A program made the translations under genes and the position numbers. A stretch of 56,872 bases of DNA from Cecembia rubra (lineage in GTDB: Bacteria > Bacteroidota > Bacteroidia > Cytophagales > Cyclobacteriaceae), in contig NZ_PYGF01000018.1 of NCBI RefSeq assembly GCF_003014575.1, positions 1-56,872 on the forward strand, in the 5' to 3' direction. The notes under the pieces were generated by a model. That model worked only from the letters and a program-made list of their open reading frames with translations. It did not search any database and was not told the origin of the DNA. The first letter of the stretch is position 1; each line of letters begins with the position of its first letter. Shown piece by piece: positions 33,634-43,333 of the stretch.

Positions 33634-35466
33634 ATGAATACTTACCTTAGGATATTATCCTATGCAAGGCCGTTTAGGCGTTACTTTCCAATTTATGTGG
33701 TCTACACCATATTAGCCATCGTTTTTGGCTTATTGAACTTTACCTTGCTCAAGCCTTTATTTGATGTCATATTTGGTCAGGTAGACCCCTCGAGTTTAAC
33801 CAAATACATTGAAAAGCCTGAATTCAGCTTTTCAATTGATTATTTTTTCCACCTTTTCAACCACTATTTCATCAGCATAGCGGAAAGTCATGGGAAATTT
33901 GGGACCTTATTGTATGTCTGCCTCATCATCGTGGTTTCTGTGTTTCTTTCCAACCTCTTCACTTATTTATCCGGTGTAGTGCTGGCAAAAGTCCGTGCAG
34001 AGATTATCAAAAAGATGCGGATGAATATTTTTGAACAGGTCACCAACATGCACATTGGCTACTTTTCCAATGAACGCAAAGGAGATTTGATGTCCAAAAT
34101 GACCAACGATATCCAGGAAGTAGAAAACAGTATTGTACAATCTCTCAGGGTAGTCTTTAAAGAACCTGCAACCATCATTCTTTATTTTGCAGTTTTGTTT
34201 TTCATGTCGGTGAAGCTCACTTTGTTCACCATCTTGGTCATTCCTATTTCAGGGGCCGTAATCGGAGGCATCACCAAAAGGCTTAAAAAGAAAGCAGTTG
34301 CGAGCCAGGAATCACTGGGCAGGATTGTCAACATTCTGGACGAAACCATAGGCGGTATGCGGGTCATCAAAGCATTTGCAGCACAGCCATTTATGAGGTC
34401 AAAATTTGACCGGGAAACTGATTACTATTCCCATGTCAACATTTCCATGGCAAGGAAAAACGAATTGGCTTCCCCAGCCTCCCAATTTCTTGGGGTCATG
34501 GTGGTCGCCGGAATTTTATTGTATGGGGGATCCCTCGTTTTAAGCAATAATTCTGCTTTAGGTGCCTCTGATTTTATTACATACATTATCATTTTTACAC
34601 AGGTTTTGAATCCAGCAAAGGAAATATCCAGGGCTGCAAGCAGTATCCAAAGAGGTTTGGCTTCTGCGGAAAGGATTTTTGAAGTAGTGGACACTCCGAG
34701 TGCTATTCAAAATGCAAAAAGCCCTATTGAAATAAATAAATTTGAAGAGGCCATTCAATTTCACCAAGTTTCATTTAGCTATGAAAAAGAGCTTGTTCTC
34801 AAAAGCATTGACTTTACTTTGGAAAAGGGGAAAACCATCGCACTGGTCGGGCCATCCGGAGGCGGTAAATCTACAGTAGCAGATTTAGTACCCCGTTTTT
34901 ATGATCCTACCGAAGGCAAAATCACCTTAGATGGAAGAGACTTACGTGAAATCGGACTGAACAGCCTCAGAAAACTTATGGGAATTGTAACCCAGGAGTC
35001 TATACTTTTCAATGATACAGTTTTCAATAACATAGCTTTTGGGCTAGAGGGAGTTTCTGAATCAGAGGTCATAGAAGCAGCCAAAATTGCCAATGCACAT
35101 GAATTTATAGAACAATTGGAAAATGGTTATTATACCAATATCGGAGAACGAGGGTCGAAATTATCCGGAGGCCAGAGACAAAGATTAAGCATTGCCCGGG
35201 CTGTGCTGAAAAATCCTCCCATTCTGATCTTGGATGAGGCAACCTCTGCATTGGACTCCCAATCTGAAAAATTAGTGCAGGATGCCCTGACCAACCTAAT
35301 GGCGAACAGGACTACTCTGGTAATTGCCCATAGACTAAGTACCATTCAACACGCAGATGAAATCCTTGTGATCAAAAAAGGCAAGATAGTACAAAGGGGA
35401 AGTCACCAACAATTAATGGGGGAAGATGGTCTTTACAGGAATCTTTCTACCATGCAGTCCGTTTAG
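33634..35466 (+). CDS. MsbA-like ABC exporter (permease-ATPase fusion)
   Basis: 610 residues. An N-terminal six-helix exporter domain (TM1 at about residues 18-40) precedes a nucleotide-binding domain with Walker A GPSGGGKST, Q-loop VTQESILF, signature LSGGQRQRLS, Walker B ILILDEATSAL and switch His in IAHRLST. All catalytic residues are intact. It resembles MsbA/lipid A exporters of Bacteroidota. It follows the Wzi-like gene closely and is followed after 30 nt by a small membrane protein. Confidence 0.93.
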   Translation: MNTYLRILSYARPFRRYFPIYVVYTILAIVFGLLNFTLLKPLFDVIFGQVDPSSLTKYIEKPEFSFSIDYFFHLFNHYFISIAESHGKFGTLLYVCLIIVVSVFLSNLFTYLSGVVLAKVRAEIIKKMRMNIFEQVTNMHIGYFSNERKGDLMSKMTNDIQEVENSIVQSLRVVFKEPATIILYFAVLFFMSVKLTLFTILVIPISGAVIGGITKRLKKKAVASQESLGRIVNILDETIGGMRVIKAFAAQPFMRSKFDRETDYYSHVNISMARKNELASPASQFLGVMVVAGILLYGGSLVLSNNSALGASDFITYIIIFTQVLNPAKEISRAASSIQRGLASAERIFEVVDTPSAIQNAKSPIEINKFEEAIQFHQVSFSYEKELVLKSIDFTLEKGKTIALVGPSGGGKSTVADLVPRFYDPTEGKITLDGRDLREIGLNSLRKLMGIVTQESILFNDTVFNNIAFGLEGVSESEVIEAAKIANAHEFIEQLENGYYTNIGERGSKLSGGQRQRLSIARAVLKNPPILILDEATSALDSQSEKLVQDALTNLMANRTTLVIAHRLSTIQHADEILVIKKGKIVQRGSHQQLMGEDGLYRNLSTMQSV

Positions 35467-35496
35467 TATATTGCACATCAATTAGCATCACCTGCC

Positions 35497-35862
35497 ATGA
35501 AACAAGTCAATAAAATCGCCCATTTAGTCGTTTTGTTATATTTCGCCCTGAGCCTAGTGATATTTTTATCATTTGATAGTATCAAAGGATTGATGGGAAT
35601 TGAGGACCTGAGCAGTTCATTGGTGATCAATATATTATTGGTTGGACTTATTCTTTTCCTTATCTCTTGGGCGACCAGCACATCAATTTCTAAAGGACTT
35701 ACGCGTGATTTGGAGAAGAAAGATATTGAAAAAAATGAGTTAAAAGCCAAGCTTTATGATTTGGAACAGGGTATCAAACTGAAAAATATGGAAAACAGGT
35801 TGAGGCAAAAAGAAGAAGAAAAAGAAAGTTCAGTCATTCGGCCTAGACAAAATTTCAAATAA
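35497..35862 (+). CDS. Small membrane protein with C-terminal coiled coil
   Basis: 121 residues, not assigned to a family. Two transmembrane helices (AHLVVLLYFALSLVIFLSF and VINILLVGLILFLISWAT) are followed by a charged, probably coiled-coil tail (LTRDLEKKDIEKNELKAKLYDLEQ...NRLRQKEEEKE). It starts 30 nt after the MsbA-like gene and is followed by a terminator, so it is the last gene of that unit. The topology suggests a small inner-membrane scaffold. Confidence 0.78.
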   Translation: MKQVNKIAHLVVLLYFALSLVIFLSFDSIKGLMGIEDLSSSLVINILLVGLILFLISWATSTSISKGLTRDLEKKDIEKNELKAKLYDLEQGIKLKNMENRLRQKEEEKESSVIRPRQNFK

Positions 35863-35893
35863 AAAGACAAGTTAGTTGAAAAATCTCTATATT

Positions 35894-35920
35894 AGGAAAC
35901 CGTTTTGGTTTCCTTTTTTG
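35894..35920 (+). terminator. Terminator after the small membrane protein
   Basis: Stem AGGAAACC/GGTTTCCT (35894-35901 with 35907-35914) with a 5-nt loop and a following T run. Confidence 0.88.
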
Positions 35921-35940
35921 TTTTAAAAAATTAGCACATC

Positions 35941-37479
35941 ATGGTAGCAAAAACTTTTGGAAGCGCGGTATCCGGGGTAGATGCCAAACTGATCACCATT
36001 GAAGTAAATGTGGGACAGGGTACAAATTTTTATATGGTAGGCCTTCCCGACAGTGCCGTAAAAGAAAGTCAGCAAAGGGTAGAATCAGCACTCAAGTACT
36101 CGGGATACCGGATGCCACGTCAAAAAGTAGTCATCAATCTCGCGCCGGCCGATATCCGTAAAGAAGGTTCTGCCTACGACCTTCCGATTGCTCTCGGTAT
36201 ACTGAAAGCCTCTGAACAGGTCAATTTCCCGGAATTGGAATCTTACGTTATCATGGGTGAATTATCCCTGGATGGTGAATTAAGACCTGTCAAGGGTGTT
36301 CTCCCCATTGCTATTGAAGCAAGGAAAAAGGGCTTTAAAGGATTTATCCTTCCCAAGGAGAATGCATCCGAGGCATCCATCGTCAATAACCTAGATATCA
36401 TTGGTGTAGACAAATTACAGGAGGCCATAGATTTTTTGGAGGGGGAACTGAACATACCTCCAATTGTCACAGATACCCGAGATATTTTTTTCAACTCATT
36501 GGAAAATTATGAATTTGATTTTGCCGATGTCCAGGGACAGGAAAACATCAAAAGGGCAATGGAAATCGCTGCGGCTGGTGGTCATAATGTAATCATGATA
36601 GGACCTCCTGGAGCTGGAAAGACCATGCTCGCAAAAAGATTGCCATCCATTTTGCCTCCACTCAGTCTTCAGGAAGCTCTGGAAACTACCAAAATCCATT
36701 CTGTAGCAGGAAGATTGGGAAAAAATGCCTCTTTGATAGCACAAAGACCTTTCCGGTCGCCTCACCACACCATTTCGGATGTAGCCTTGGTGGGAGGTGG
36801 AGGAAATCCTCAGCCAGGGGAAATTTCACTTTCGCACAATGGAGTGTTGTTTTTGGACGAATTGCCGGAATTCAAAAGGACGGTACTGGAAGTAATGAGG
36901 CAACCTTTGGAGGAAAGAAAGGTAACAATTTCAAGAGCCAAAGTTTCTGTAGATTACCCAGCTAACTTTATGCTTATTGCCAGTATGAACCCCTGTCCAT
37001 GTGGTTACTATAATCACCCCGAGAAGGAATGTGTCTGCGGTCCTGGAGTAGTTCAAAGATATCTGAATAAGGTCAGCGGTCCTCTCTTAGACAGAATAGA
37101 TCTACATGTAGAGGTGACCCCAGTGAAATTTGACGAAATGACTTCCACCAGAAAATCAGAATCATCCAAATCCATAAGAGACAGGGTGGTTTTGGGAAGA
37201 GAAATTCAAATGGAAAGATTCAAAAACAATCCTGATATCTATTGTAATGCCATGATGCCTTCACACATGGTAAAGGAAATATGCAGCATCAATGATGCAG
37301 GAAAATTGCTTCTGAAGACTGCCATGGAAAGGTTAGGCTTATCTGCCAGGGCTTATGACCGTATCCTTAAAGTTTCCAGAACAATAGCTGATCTGGCGCA
37401 AGCACCTGACATCAAAGTAGAACATTTGGCCGAAGCAATTCAGTACAGGAGTTTGGATAGAGAAGGATGGGCAGGTTAA
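35941..37479 (+). CDS. yifB: YifB/ComM family Mg-chelatase-like AAA+ ATPase
   Basis: 512 residues. The N-terminal Lon-like domain (VDAKLITIEVNVGQG...MVGLPDSAVKESQQRVESAL) is followed by the Mg-chelatase AAA+ domain. Walker A is GPPGAGKTML near residue 220, the Walker B region is GVLFLDELPEF, and the cysteine-bearing MNPCPCGYYNHPEKECVCGP is a family hallmark. ComM homologues act as helicases promoting branch migration in natural transformation. It stands alone between two terminators. The family assignment is certain; competence in this organism is inference. Confidence 0.95.
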   Translation: MVAKTFGSAVSGVDAKLITIEVNVGQGTNFYMVGLPDSAVKESQQRVESALKYSGYRMPRQKVVINLAPADIRKEGSAYDLPIALGILKASEQVNFPELESYVIMGELSLDGELRPVKGVLPIAIEARKKGFKGFILPKENASEASIVNNLDIIGVDKLQEAIDFLEGELNIPPIVTDTRDIFFNSLENYEFDFADVQGQENIKRAMEIAAAGGHNVIMIGPPGAGKTMLAKRLPSILPPLSLQEALETTKIHSVAGRLGKNASLIAQRPFRSPHHTISDVALVGGGGNPQPGEISLSHNGVLFLDELPEFKRTVLEVMRQPLEERKVTISRAKVSVDYPANFMLIASMNPCPCGYYNHPEKECVCGPGVVQRYLNKVSGPLLDRIDLHVEVTPVKFDEMTSTRKSESSKSIRDRVVLGREIQMERFKNNPDIYCNAMMPSHMVKEICSINDAGKLLLKTAMERLGLSARAYDRILKVSRTIADLAQAPDIKVEHLAEAIQYRSLDREGWAG

Positions 37480-37652
37480 TCACCTGAAAATTAAGGATAT
37501 TGAAAAACTTCAAACGGCAAGAAAATAATACAATATTCGTTTCCAAAAGTGAAAAAAGATTGCTTTATTTGTTTTACGGAATTAGAACAGAAAAGCTGCT
37601 TTCTTCACCCAATTTGCTTTTTATTCAGTTGATTTCGCAAAAAAACAAAACC

Positions 37653-37682
37653 AAAAGAGGTTGCTTGAAGGCAACCTCTTTT
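37653..37682. terminator. Bidirectional terminator
   Basis: Perfect 12-bp stem AAAAGAGGTTGC/GCAACCTCTTTT (37653-37664 with 37671-37682) with a 6-nt loop, between the convergent yifB and trans-sulfuration genes. Confidence 0.92.
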
Positions 37683-37706
37683 AATTTTTGAAAAAATTGC
37701 AAAAAA

Positions 37707-38810
37707 CTAATACTCCAGCGCTTCTTTGAAATCTTCTATCAAATCTTCCGGATTTTCTAAACCTACAGACACTCGCAACAAATTTGCTGGTGTCTTGGAA
37801 TCAGGTCCCTCTACAGCCGCTCTCCTCTCTATTAAGCTTTCCACTCCGCCCAAACTTGTAGCATTTGTAAAGTATTTAAGTTTTGAAATTACCTCATCTG
37901 CTTTTTCAGGACCATCCTTGATTGTCAATGAAAGCACACCACTGAATCCTCTCATTTGGGAACTTGCAATTTCATGATTGGGATGGCTTATTAAACCAGG
38001 GTAAAACACTTCTTCAACGCGAGGATGACTGGTAAGAAATGCTGCAAGTTTCATGGCATTTTCATGGTGTCCTTTCATTCTGTAAGGTAAGGTTTTGATA
38101 CTCCTGGCCAGCAGGTAGCAATCAAAAGGTGAAGGTACGGCTCCTCCAACATGTTGTACCAGCCTTATCTTTTCCCAAAATTCACTTTTTTCACGTGTGA
38201 CCAAAGCACCTCCCAAAATATCGCTATGCCCTCCGAGAAATTTTGTGGTACTGTGCATCACCAAATCGGCGCCTAAATTCAAAGGGTTTTGAAACATAGG
38301 GGTCGCAAAGGTATTGTCACATACCAACAAAAGCCCATAGGTTTTGGCAATTTTAATCAAACTTCTTATATCTGAAATTTTCAATAAAGGATTGGAAGGG
38401 GTCTCTACCCAAATTAACTTAGTATTCTCCTTTACAGCAGCTTTTACTGCTCCAAGATCTGCCATATCCACAAAGCTGGTCTCATGGGTACCTTTGAATA
38501 TTTCAAGCAATTGCTTTCTGATTCCATGATACATATCGTCTGGGGCAATGATATGGCTTCCAGCGGGCAATGCCTGATACACCGCCATAGATGCAGCATT
38601 ACCTGAAGAGAATGCGGCAGCATCTGCACCATATTCCAATTGGGTCAAAACATGCTCCAAAGCCATTCTGTTGGGATTATTGGCCCTAGTATAAATCAAG
38701 GAACCCTCATGATGTTCAAAAGTAGTGGACAAAGTGACGGGCTGTATGACCGGCCTATTGCTATCTGTGATAATTGTCCCTGCATGTATGGCAATGGTTT
38801 CGATTTTCAT
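37707..38810 (-). CDS. Cys/Met metabolism PLP-dependent enzyme (cystathionine gamma-synthase/lyase type)
   Basis: 367 residues of the trans-sulfuration fold-type I family. The start KIETIAIHAG is typical. The PLP-binding lysine lies in LVMHSTTKFLGGHSD; the cofactor-stacking Tyr lies in the YTRANNPNR segment; C-terminal SLGGVESLIERRAAVEG is family-specific. Whether it makes or cleaves cystathionine cannot be settled; a MetB-like role is possible. A terminator lies just beyond its 3' end. Confidence 0.92.
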   Translation of the reverse strand: MKIETIAIHAGTIITDSNRPVIQPVTLSTTFEHHEGSLIYTRANNPNRMALEHVLTQLEYGADAAAFSSGNAASMAVYQALPAGSHIIAPDDMYHGIRKQLLEIFKGTHETSFVDMADLGAVKAAVKENTKLIWVETPSNPLLKISDIRSLIKIAKTYGLLLVCDNTFATPMFQNPLNLGADLVMHSTTKFLGGHSDILGGALVTREKSEFWEKIRLVQHVGGAVPSPFDCYLLARSIKTLPYRMKGHHENAMKLAAFLTSHPRVEEVFYPGLISHPNHEIASSQMRGFSGVLSLTIKDGPEKADEVISKLKYFTNATSLGGVESLIERRAAVEGPDSKTPANLLRVSVGLENPEDLIEDFKEALEY

Positions 38811-38842
38811 GATGTCTTGATTTAAAATAATAAAGATAAAAA

Positions 38843-38868
38843 AAGCCGACAGCTGTTGCTGTCGGCTT
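38843..38868 (-). terminator. Terminator of the DUF4293 gene
   Basis: Perfect 11-bp stem AAGCCGACAGC/GCTGTCGGCTT (38843-38853 with 38858-38868) with loop TGTT. On the minus strand it continues into a T-rich run. Confidence 0.92.
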
Positions 38869-38887
38869 GTGATATTTTTCTTTCCTG

Positions 38888-39367
38888 TTATCTGATCCGA
38901 TCAACAGACCTTACGAGCATTTCATCCCTTCGGATAAATCTATTGGCCAAAAGGTTACAGACCATACCTGCAAAAATTGCCCAAAAGCCCAGAACAAAAG
39001 CCCCATTTACTGCTGGATTAAAAACCTCATTGGCAGAATGGCTCATCCATACAATCATCCCCACATTGATTACCATGACCAGGGAATTAATCATATTGAT
39101 CAACATCTGTTTGCTTCTATTTTTATATTGGAAAATACTCACCAAAGCCAAAATGGCCGCAACTATAGCCAAGATACCTATGATCATTTTATTATCAGAT
39201 TCTATGACTTCGCCACTGGCCACATCTTTGGTCACCAGGCTCCATGCATCTAAGGTCATCATTTGGGTCTGTCCTGGATTTACTTGATGCCATATTGGAA
39301 ACATCATCACCAATACCATTGCGACAGCCACCAAAAAAAGAAAAACAGTCTGAATTCTTTGTATCAT
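38888..39367 (-). CDS. DUF4293 family membrane protein
   Basis: About 159 residues from the ATG at 39367 (IQRIQTVFLFLVAVAMVLVM), the characteristic start of DUF4293 proteins; a longer frame adds seven residues. Four transmembrane helices are visible, and a short periplasmic loop follows TM1. The family is almost restricted to Bacteroidota and has no known function. Here it is divergent from truA, sharing a short intergenic region. Confidence 0.92.
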   Translation of the reverse strand: MIQRIQTVFLFLVAVAMVLVMMFPIWHQVNPGQTQMMTLDAWSLVTKDVASGEVIESDNKMIIGILAIVAAILALVSIFQYKNRSKQMLINMINSLVMVINVGMIVWMSHSANEVFNPAVNGAFVLGFWAIFAGMVCNLLANRFIRRDEMLVRSVDRIR

Positions 39368-39455
39368 AACTTTTCTAAATTTTAACAAAGAAAAAGGGTT
39401 ATTTCTGTAATCGCAAGGTTTGGATAAACGGAGATAATTTTTTGACTACGAATAC

Positions 39456-39463
39456 TATCTTTG
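39456..39463 (+). promoter_or_regulatory. -7 box of truA
   Basis: TATCTTTG matches TAnnTTTG exactly, 10 nt before the truA ATG. No properly spaced TTG is visible. Confidence 0.5.
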
Positions 39464-39473
39464 TGTCTGGAAA

Positions 39474-40226
39474 ATGAAAACCAACAGATACTTTCTAGAA
39501 TTGGGCTATAAAGGCACCCATTACCATGGTTGGCAGATCCAAAAAAATGCCCATACCGTACAGGCAGAATTGGAGAAAGCCATTTCCACCATCTTGGGTG
39601 TTAATACTGGAATTATGGGCAGCGGCCGGACAGACACAGGCGTTCATGCTTCCAGACAATTTGTCCATTTTGATACTACTGAGGACTTAAAAGAGGATGA
39701 CTTCCTGAAAAAATTAAACGGAATACTCCCCAAAGACATAGCCGGATACAGCCTAAGAAAAGTGAAAGAGGAGGCTCATACCCGGTTCGATGCGATCTGG
39801 AGGAGTTATGTCTACAGGATAAGCCTTAGAAAAGACCCATTTGAACAAGAGTCAGCATGGCAACTTTATAAAAACCCGGATGTGCACTTAATGAACCAAG
39901 CTGCATCCCTCCTGCTTTCACATGAGGATTTTCAGTGTTTTTCAAAAGTAAAGACTGACGTCAATACCTTCCATTGTAAAATAAAGGAGGCCTATTGGGA
40001 ACAAAATGGCCCGCTTTTGTTATTTCATATAACGGCCAACCGATTCTTAAGAGGAATGGTCCGGGCCATAGTGGGCACCCTGATTGAAGTGGGAACCTTC
40101 AAGATTACTGTCGAAGATTTTCAAAAAATTCTGGACAGCAAAAATAGAAATGAAGCCAAGGCAGCAGCACCTGCCCATGGTCTCTTTTTATGCGACATTA
40201 CCTATCCTGACAACCTGTTTATTTAA
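39474..40226 (+). CDS. truA: tRNA pseudouridine(38-40) synthase
   Basis: 250 residues. It converts U38-U40 of tRNA anticodon arms to pseudouridine. The catalytic Asp is Asp54 in the motif GSGRTDTGVHA. Other family segments are YFLELGYKGTHYHGWQ, RFDAIWRSYVYRI and the RNA-contacting FLRGMVRAIVGTL. The size is standard for bacterial TruA. The downstream ABC exporter begins after 12 nt and is probably cotranscribed. Confidence 0.95.
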   Translation: MKTNRYFLELGYKGTHYHGWQIQKNAHTVQAELEKAISTILGVNTGIMGSGRTDTGVHASRQFVHFDTTEDLKEDDFLKKLNGILPKDIAGYSLRKVKEEAHTRFDAIWRSYVYRISLRKDPFEQESAWQLYKNPDVHLMNQAASLLLSHEDFQCFSKVKTDVNTFHCKIKEAYWEQNGPLLLFHITANRFLRGMVRAIVGTLIEVGTFKITVEDFQKILDSKNRNEAKAAAPAHGLFLCDITYPDNLFI

Positions 40227-40238
40227 ACCTTAGGTCTT

Positions 40239-42011
40239 TTGAGCTTAGAAAAAGAAAACGTCCATAGTGGGGAAATCATAGATACCCAAGTGCTTAAAAA
40301 GCTCTACAAATTTGTAAAGCCTTATAGGGCACAGTTCTATTTTTTGGTTTTTCTCACAATAGCTTTGGCCATTTTGGCACCTACAAGGCCTTATTATATC
40401 CAAGTTGCCATAGATGATTACGTAGCGATCGGAGACGGAAAAGGCCTGGTCAAGATAATTTACCTCTTGATCTTTTTAATGGCCCTGCAGGCCATTGTAC
40501 AATTTGCCCACACTTATCTATCCGGCTGGATAGGACAGGTCATTATAAAAGACATCCGTATCAAATTGTACAGGCATTTATTGAAAATGCGGCTGAAGTT
40601 TTTTGACAATACCCCTATAGGAAGATTGGTGACCCGAAACATTTCTGATATAGAAACCCTGGCAGATGTATTCAGCGAAGGGCTAGCCGCGATCATCGGA
40701 GACCTACTCCAACTGGTGACCATCTTAGCGGTCATGTTCTACATTGACTGGAAACTTACCCTGGTCAGTTTATGTACATTGCCACTGTTGATCATTTCTA
40801 CTTACATTTTCAAAGAAAAAATCAAAGTGGCCTTTAACGAGGTACGTAATGCCGTTTCCAACCTGAATTCATTTTTGCAGGAACACATTACCGGAATGAA
40901 CATCGTTCAGATTTTCAACCGGGAAAAAAGGGAACTGGAAAAATTCAAAGAAATCAACAAAGAACATCGTAAGGCCCATATCAAATCTGTACTTTACTAT
41001 TCCATCTATTTCCCTGTAGCAGAAATCATTCAGGCAATAGGTATAGGTTTGGTGGTATGGTACGGTGCTACCGGAGTTTTTGATGCAGACATCAAGGTAG
41101 GGGTTCTGATTTCCTTTATCATGTACTTACAGCTCTTCTTCCGTCCGATCAGGATGATAGCTGACCGCTTCAATACCCTCCAATTAGGTGTAGTAAGCTC
41201 CTCAAGGATATTTAAACTCCTTGAAAGCGAGGAACAAATTCCCAATGAAGGCAATTTCAAACCTGAAAAGATCAAAGGAAACATTGCTGTAGAAAATGTC
41301 TGGTTTGCTTATAATGATGAGGAATGGGTGTTGAAAGACATCAATTTTGATGTCAAACACGGGGAAACAGTAGCCTTGGTCGGCGCTACAGGCGCAGGAA
41401 AATCTTCGATCATCAATCTGATTTCAAGATTTTATGAGATCAACAAAGGAAGCATCAAAATTGATGGTACAGATATCAGAGATTTTGAACTGGGAACTTT
41501 GAGAAAACATATTGGTGTGGTATTGCAGGATGTGTTTCTTTTCTCAGATACGATTTATTATAATATTACACTTGGCAATCCGGATATCAGCCGGGAAAAA
41601 GTAATGCAGGCTGCTAAACTTGTCGGAGCCAAAAAATTTATTGAAAAACTTCCCGGTGGATTAGATTATAATGTCAAAGAAAGAGGTGCAACACTTTCTG
41701 TAGGTCAGAGGCAATTGATTTCCTTTGTCAGGGCAATGGTTTATGATCCGGAAATCATCATCTTGGATGAGGCCACTTCTTCAGTAGATACAGAAACGGA
41801 AGAAATGATACAAAAGGCCATTGAGAAAATGATGAAGGGAAGGACCTCAATTGTCATCGCGCATAGGCTTTCGACCATTCAAAAAGCCCACAAAATCATC
41901 GTATTGCATCAAGGTGAGATTAAGGAAGTGGGTACCCACGAATCTCTTTTGGAAAGAGGAGGCTATTATGCCCAATTGCATCAGATGCAATTGAAATCCA
42001 TGGCCATCTGA
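40239..42011 (+). CDS. MdlB-like ABC exporter (permease-ATPase fusion)
   Basis: 590 residues. Six-helix exporter domain followed by an NBD with Walker A GATGAGKSS, Q-loop VLQDVFLF, Walker B IIILDEATSSV and switch His in VIAHRLST. The signature reads LSVGQ in place of LSGGQ, as in MdlB-type half transporters, which form heterodimers or homodimers with this variant. The start is a TTG at 40239: truA's stop TAA is in the same frame 15 nt upstream and no ATG follows for the first ~80 codons. It probably belongs to a truA operon. Confidence 0.92.
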   Translation: MSLEKENVHSGEIIDTQVLKKLYKFVKPYRAQFYFLVFLTIALAILAPTRPYYIQVAIDDYVAIGDGKGLVKIIYLLIFLMALQAIVQFAHTYLSGWIGQVIIKDIRIKLYRHLLKMRLKFFDNTPIGRLVTRNISDIETLADVFSEGLAAIIGDLLQLVTILAVMFYIDWKLTLVSLCTLPLLIISTYIFKEKIKVAFNEVRNAVSNLNSFLQEHITGMNIVQIFNREKRELEKFKEINKEHRKAHIKSVLYYSIYFPVAEIIQAIGIGLVVWYGATGVFDADIKVGVLISFIMYLQLFFRPIRMIADRFNTLQLGVVSSSRIFKLLESEEQIPNEGNFKPEKIKGNIAVENVWFAYNDEEWVLKDINFDVKHGETVALVGATGAGKSSIINLISRFYEINKGSIKIDGTDIRDFELGTLRKHIGVVLQDVFLFSDTIYYNITLGNPDISREKVMQAAKLVGAKKFIEKLPGGLDYNVKERGATLSVGQRQLISFVRAMVYDPEIIILDEATSSVDTETEEMIQKAIEKMMKGRTSIVIAHRLSTIQKAHKIIVLHQGEIKEVGTHESLLERGGYYAQLHQMQLKSMAI

Positions 42012-42066
42012 CCTGGATTTTGGATTCAATTTTCCTATTTTCCTGTCAACTTAACACAACAGGCCC

Positions 42067-42074
42067 TATTTTTG
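42067..42074 (+). promoter_or_regulatory. -7 box upstream of the envelope-protein pair
   Basis: TATTTTTG matches TAnnTTTG exactly, 38 nt before the GTG at 42113. The -33 region lacks a TTG. The signal suggests a separate transcript start after the ABC exporter. Confidence 0.45.
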
Positions 42075-42112
42075 CGCCGTTAATGGAGCAGATTTAAACT
42101 AAACCAAATACC

Positions 42113-42697
42113 GTGAAGAAAATTATTTTATTGATGGCATTTTACCTGCCATTCGCTGCCTGGGCACAGGAAGATGGTATAGGGATAAGGCTAGGAGAAC
42201 CCTTGTCCATCACCATGAAAAAATTTGTAGATGACCACTTTGCAATTGAAGGAATGTTTGGAGGTGCCGGGGCCTTCAATGCCAGGTATTACCAAAGGTC
42301 ATTCGAAAACAACCGTCCAAGCTCCAATTCATTTTATGCCGGTCACAGTACCCGAAGCATACTTTCTTTCAATTTAAGAGGGATTTACCATGAAGACATC
42401 ACCGATTTTTTCGGTATAGATCTGGGTTATTTGTTAGGTTATGGAGGTTTGGGGGCCCAGTTAAGGAGCACACAAGTGGATTATTCCTATACAGACCCTC
42501 CTCGCAACCCTAATGCCTTATTTAGGGAGACCAGAACGAATCTGGACTTTGGCCCTGAAATTTTTGGAGGAGCAGAGTATTATTTTGATGACCTTCCTTT
42601 AAGTGTATTCATTGAAGCAGGCTTGTTTATGGAGCTATTGGACCGATTCGGACATTTGAGGTTCCAGGGCGGTGTTGGAGTCAGGTATATATTCTAA
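42113..42697 (+). CDS. Small outer-membrane protein of unknown function
   Basis: 194 residues starting with GTG. Signal peptide KKIILLMAFYLPFAAWAQ. The mature chain has glycine/aromatic beta-strand patterns (GIGIRLGEPLSI, FGIDLGYLLGYGGLGAQL, FGPEIFGGAEYYF) and the final strand RFQGGVGVRYIF ends in Phe, so an eight-strand barrel is likely. It is followed 3 nt later by a GyrI-like protein, an operonic pair. No function can be assigned. Confidence 0.78.
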   Translation: MKKIILLMAFYLPFAAWAQEDGIGIRLGEPLSITMKKFVDDHFAIEGMFGGAGAFNARYYQRSFENNRPSSNSFYAGHSTRSILSFNLRGIYHEDITDFFGIDLGYLLGYGGLGAQLRSTQVDYSYTDPPRNPNALFRETRTNLDFGPEIFGGAEYYFDDLPLSVFIEAGLFMELLDRFGHLRFQGGVGVRYIF

Positions 42698-42700
42698 AAG

Positions 42701-43228
42701 ATGAAAAAAACAGTTGCCGGAATCATTCTTTTGTTGCTCATAGCAGCAGGCTTATACTTTTTCAATGCCCTGGGAGGATTCAATGAAATAAAAATTTCAA
42801 TAGAAGATCTGGGTGAGATTGAATTGGTAGGCATACATTATAGAGGCACACCTCAGGATGAATCCTTAGGGAATTCTTTTATGCTGATTGAGGGCTTGCA
42901 AAAAGAAAATTCAGGGTCCATTCTACACACGATATATTATGTGGAGCCTGCAGGAAAGTTGGATACCATGGAAGTTTTTGTGGGCATAGAGAAGAAATGG
43001 CTTGAGGATATATCCGGAAAAAAAATCCTGTCTTTAGATGGTCATGAAGCCATAGTAGCAGAAATTGAAGCCAACCGATTTGTTATGCCCGGACCTAATA
43101 AAGTCAAGTCAAAGATTGAAGAATTTGCAAAATCCAACAACATGCCGGTTCCAAACATCTACGTCGACCAAATACTTGGTCCTGAACACGTTAGGGTCAT
43201 CGGGATTTATCAGACTGATGAAAAATAA
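42701..43228 (+). CDS. Membrane-anchored GyrI-like domain protein
   Basis: 175 residues. One N-terminal transmembrane segment (TVAGIILLLLIAAGLYFFNAL) is followed by a soluble domain beginning EIELVGIHYRGTPQDES and ending GPEHVRVIGIYQTDEK. That pattern resembles the GyrI/SOUL-like SHS2 fold, as in membrane-anchored TEX264-type proteins. The ligand is unknown. The gene starts 3 nt after the outer-membrane protein gene. The fold assignment is tentative, from pattern only. Confidence 0.72.
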   Translation: MKKTVAGIILLLLIAAGLYFFNALGGFNEIKISIEDLGEIELVGIHYRGTPQDESLGNSFMLIEGLQKENSGSILHTIYYVEPAGKLDTMEVFVGIEKKWLEDISGKKILSLDGHEAIVAEIEANRFVMPGPNKVKSKIEEFAKSNNMPVPNIYVDQILGPEHVRVIGIYQTDEK

Positions 43229-43333
43229 ATTTTGGTATAATTTTAGATTGATAAAATACATTGCAAAGATTATAAACAAATCCAAAACATTATTCGTCTG
43301 AATTACTGTGCTCACATTTTAAATATTCAACTT

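Noticed and set aside
37500-37691. 63-codon open frame between yifB and the trans-sulfuration gene
   Set aside because: It starts at TTG, shows no family features and runs straight through the bidirectional terminator at 37653-37682.
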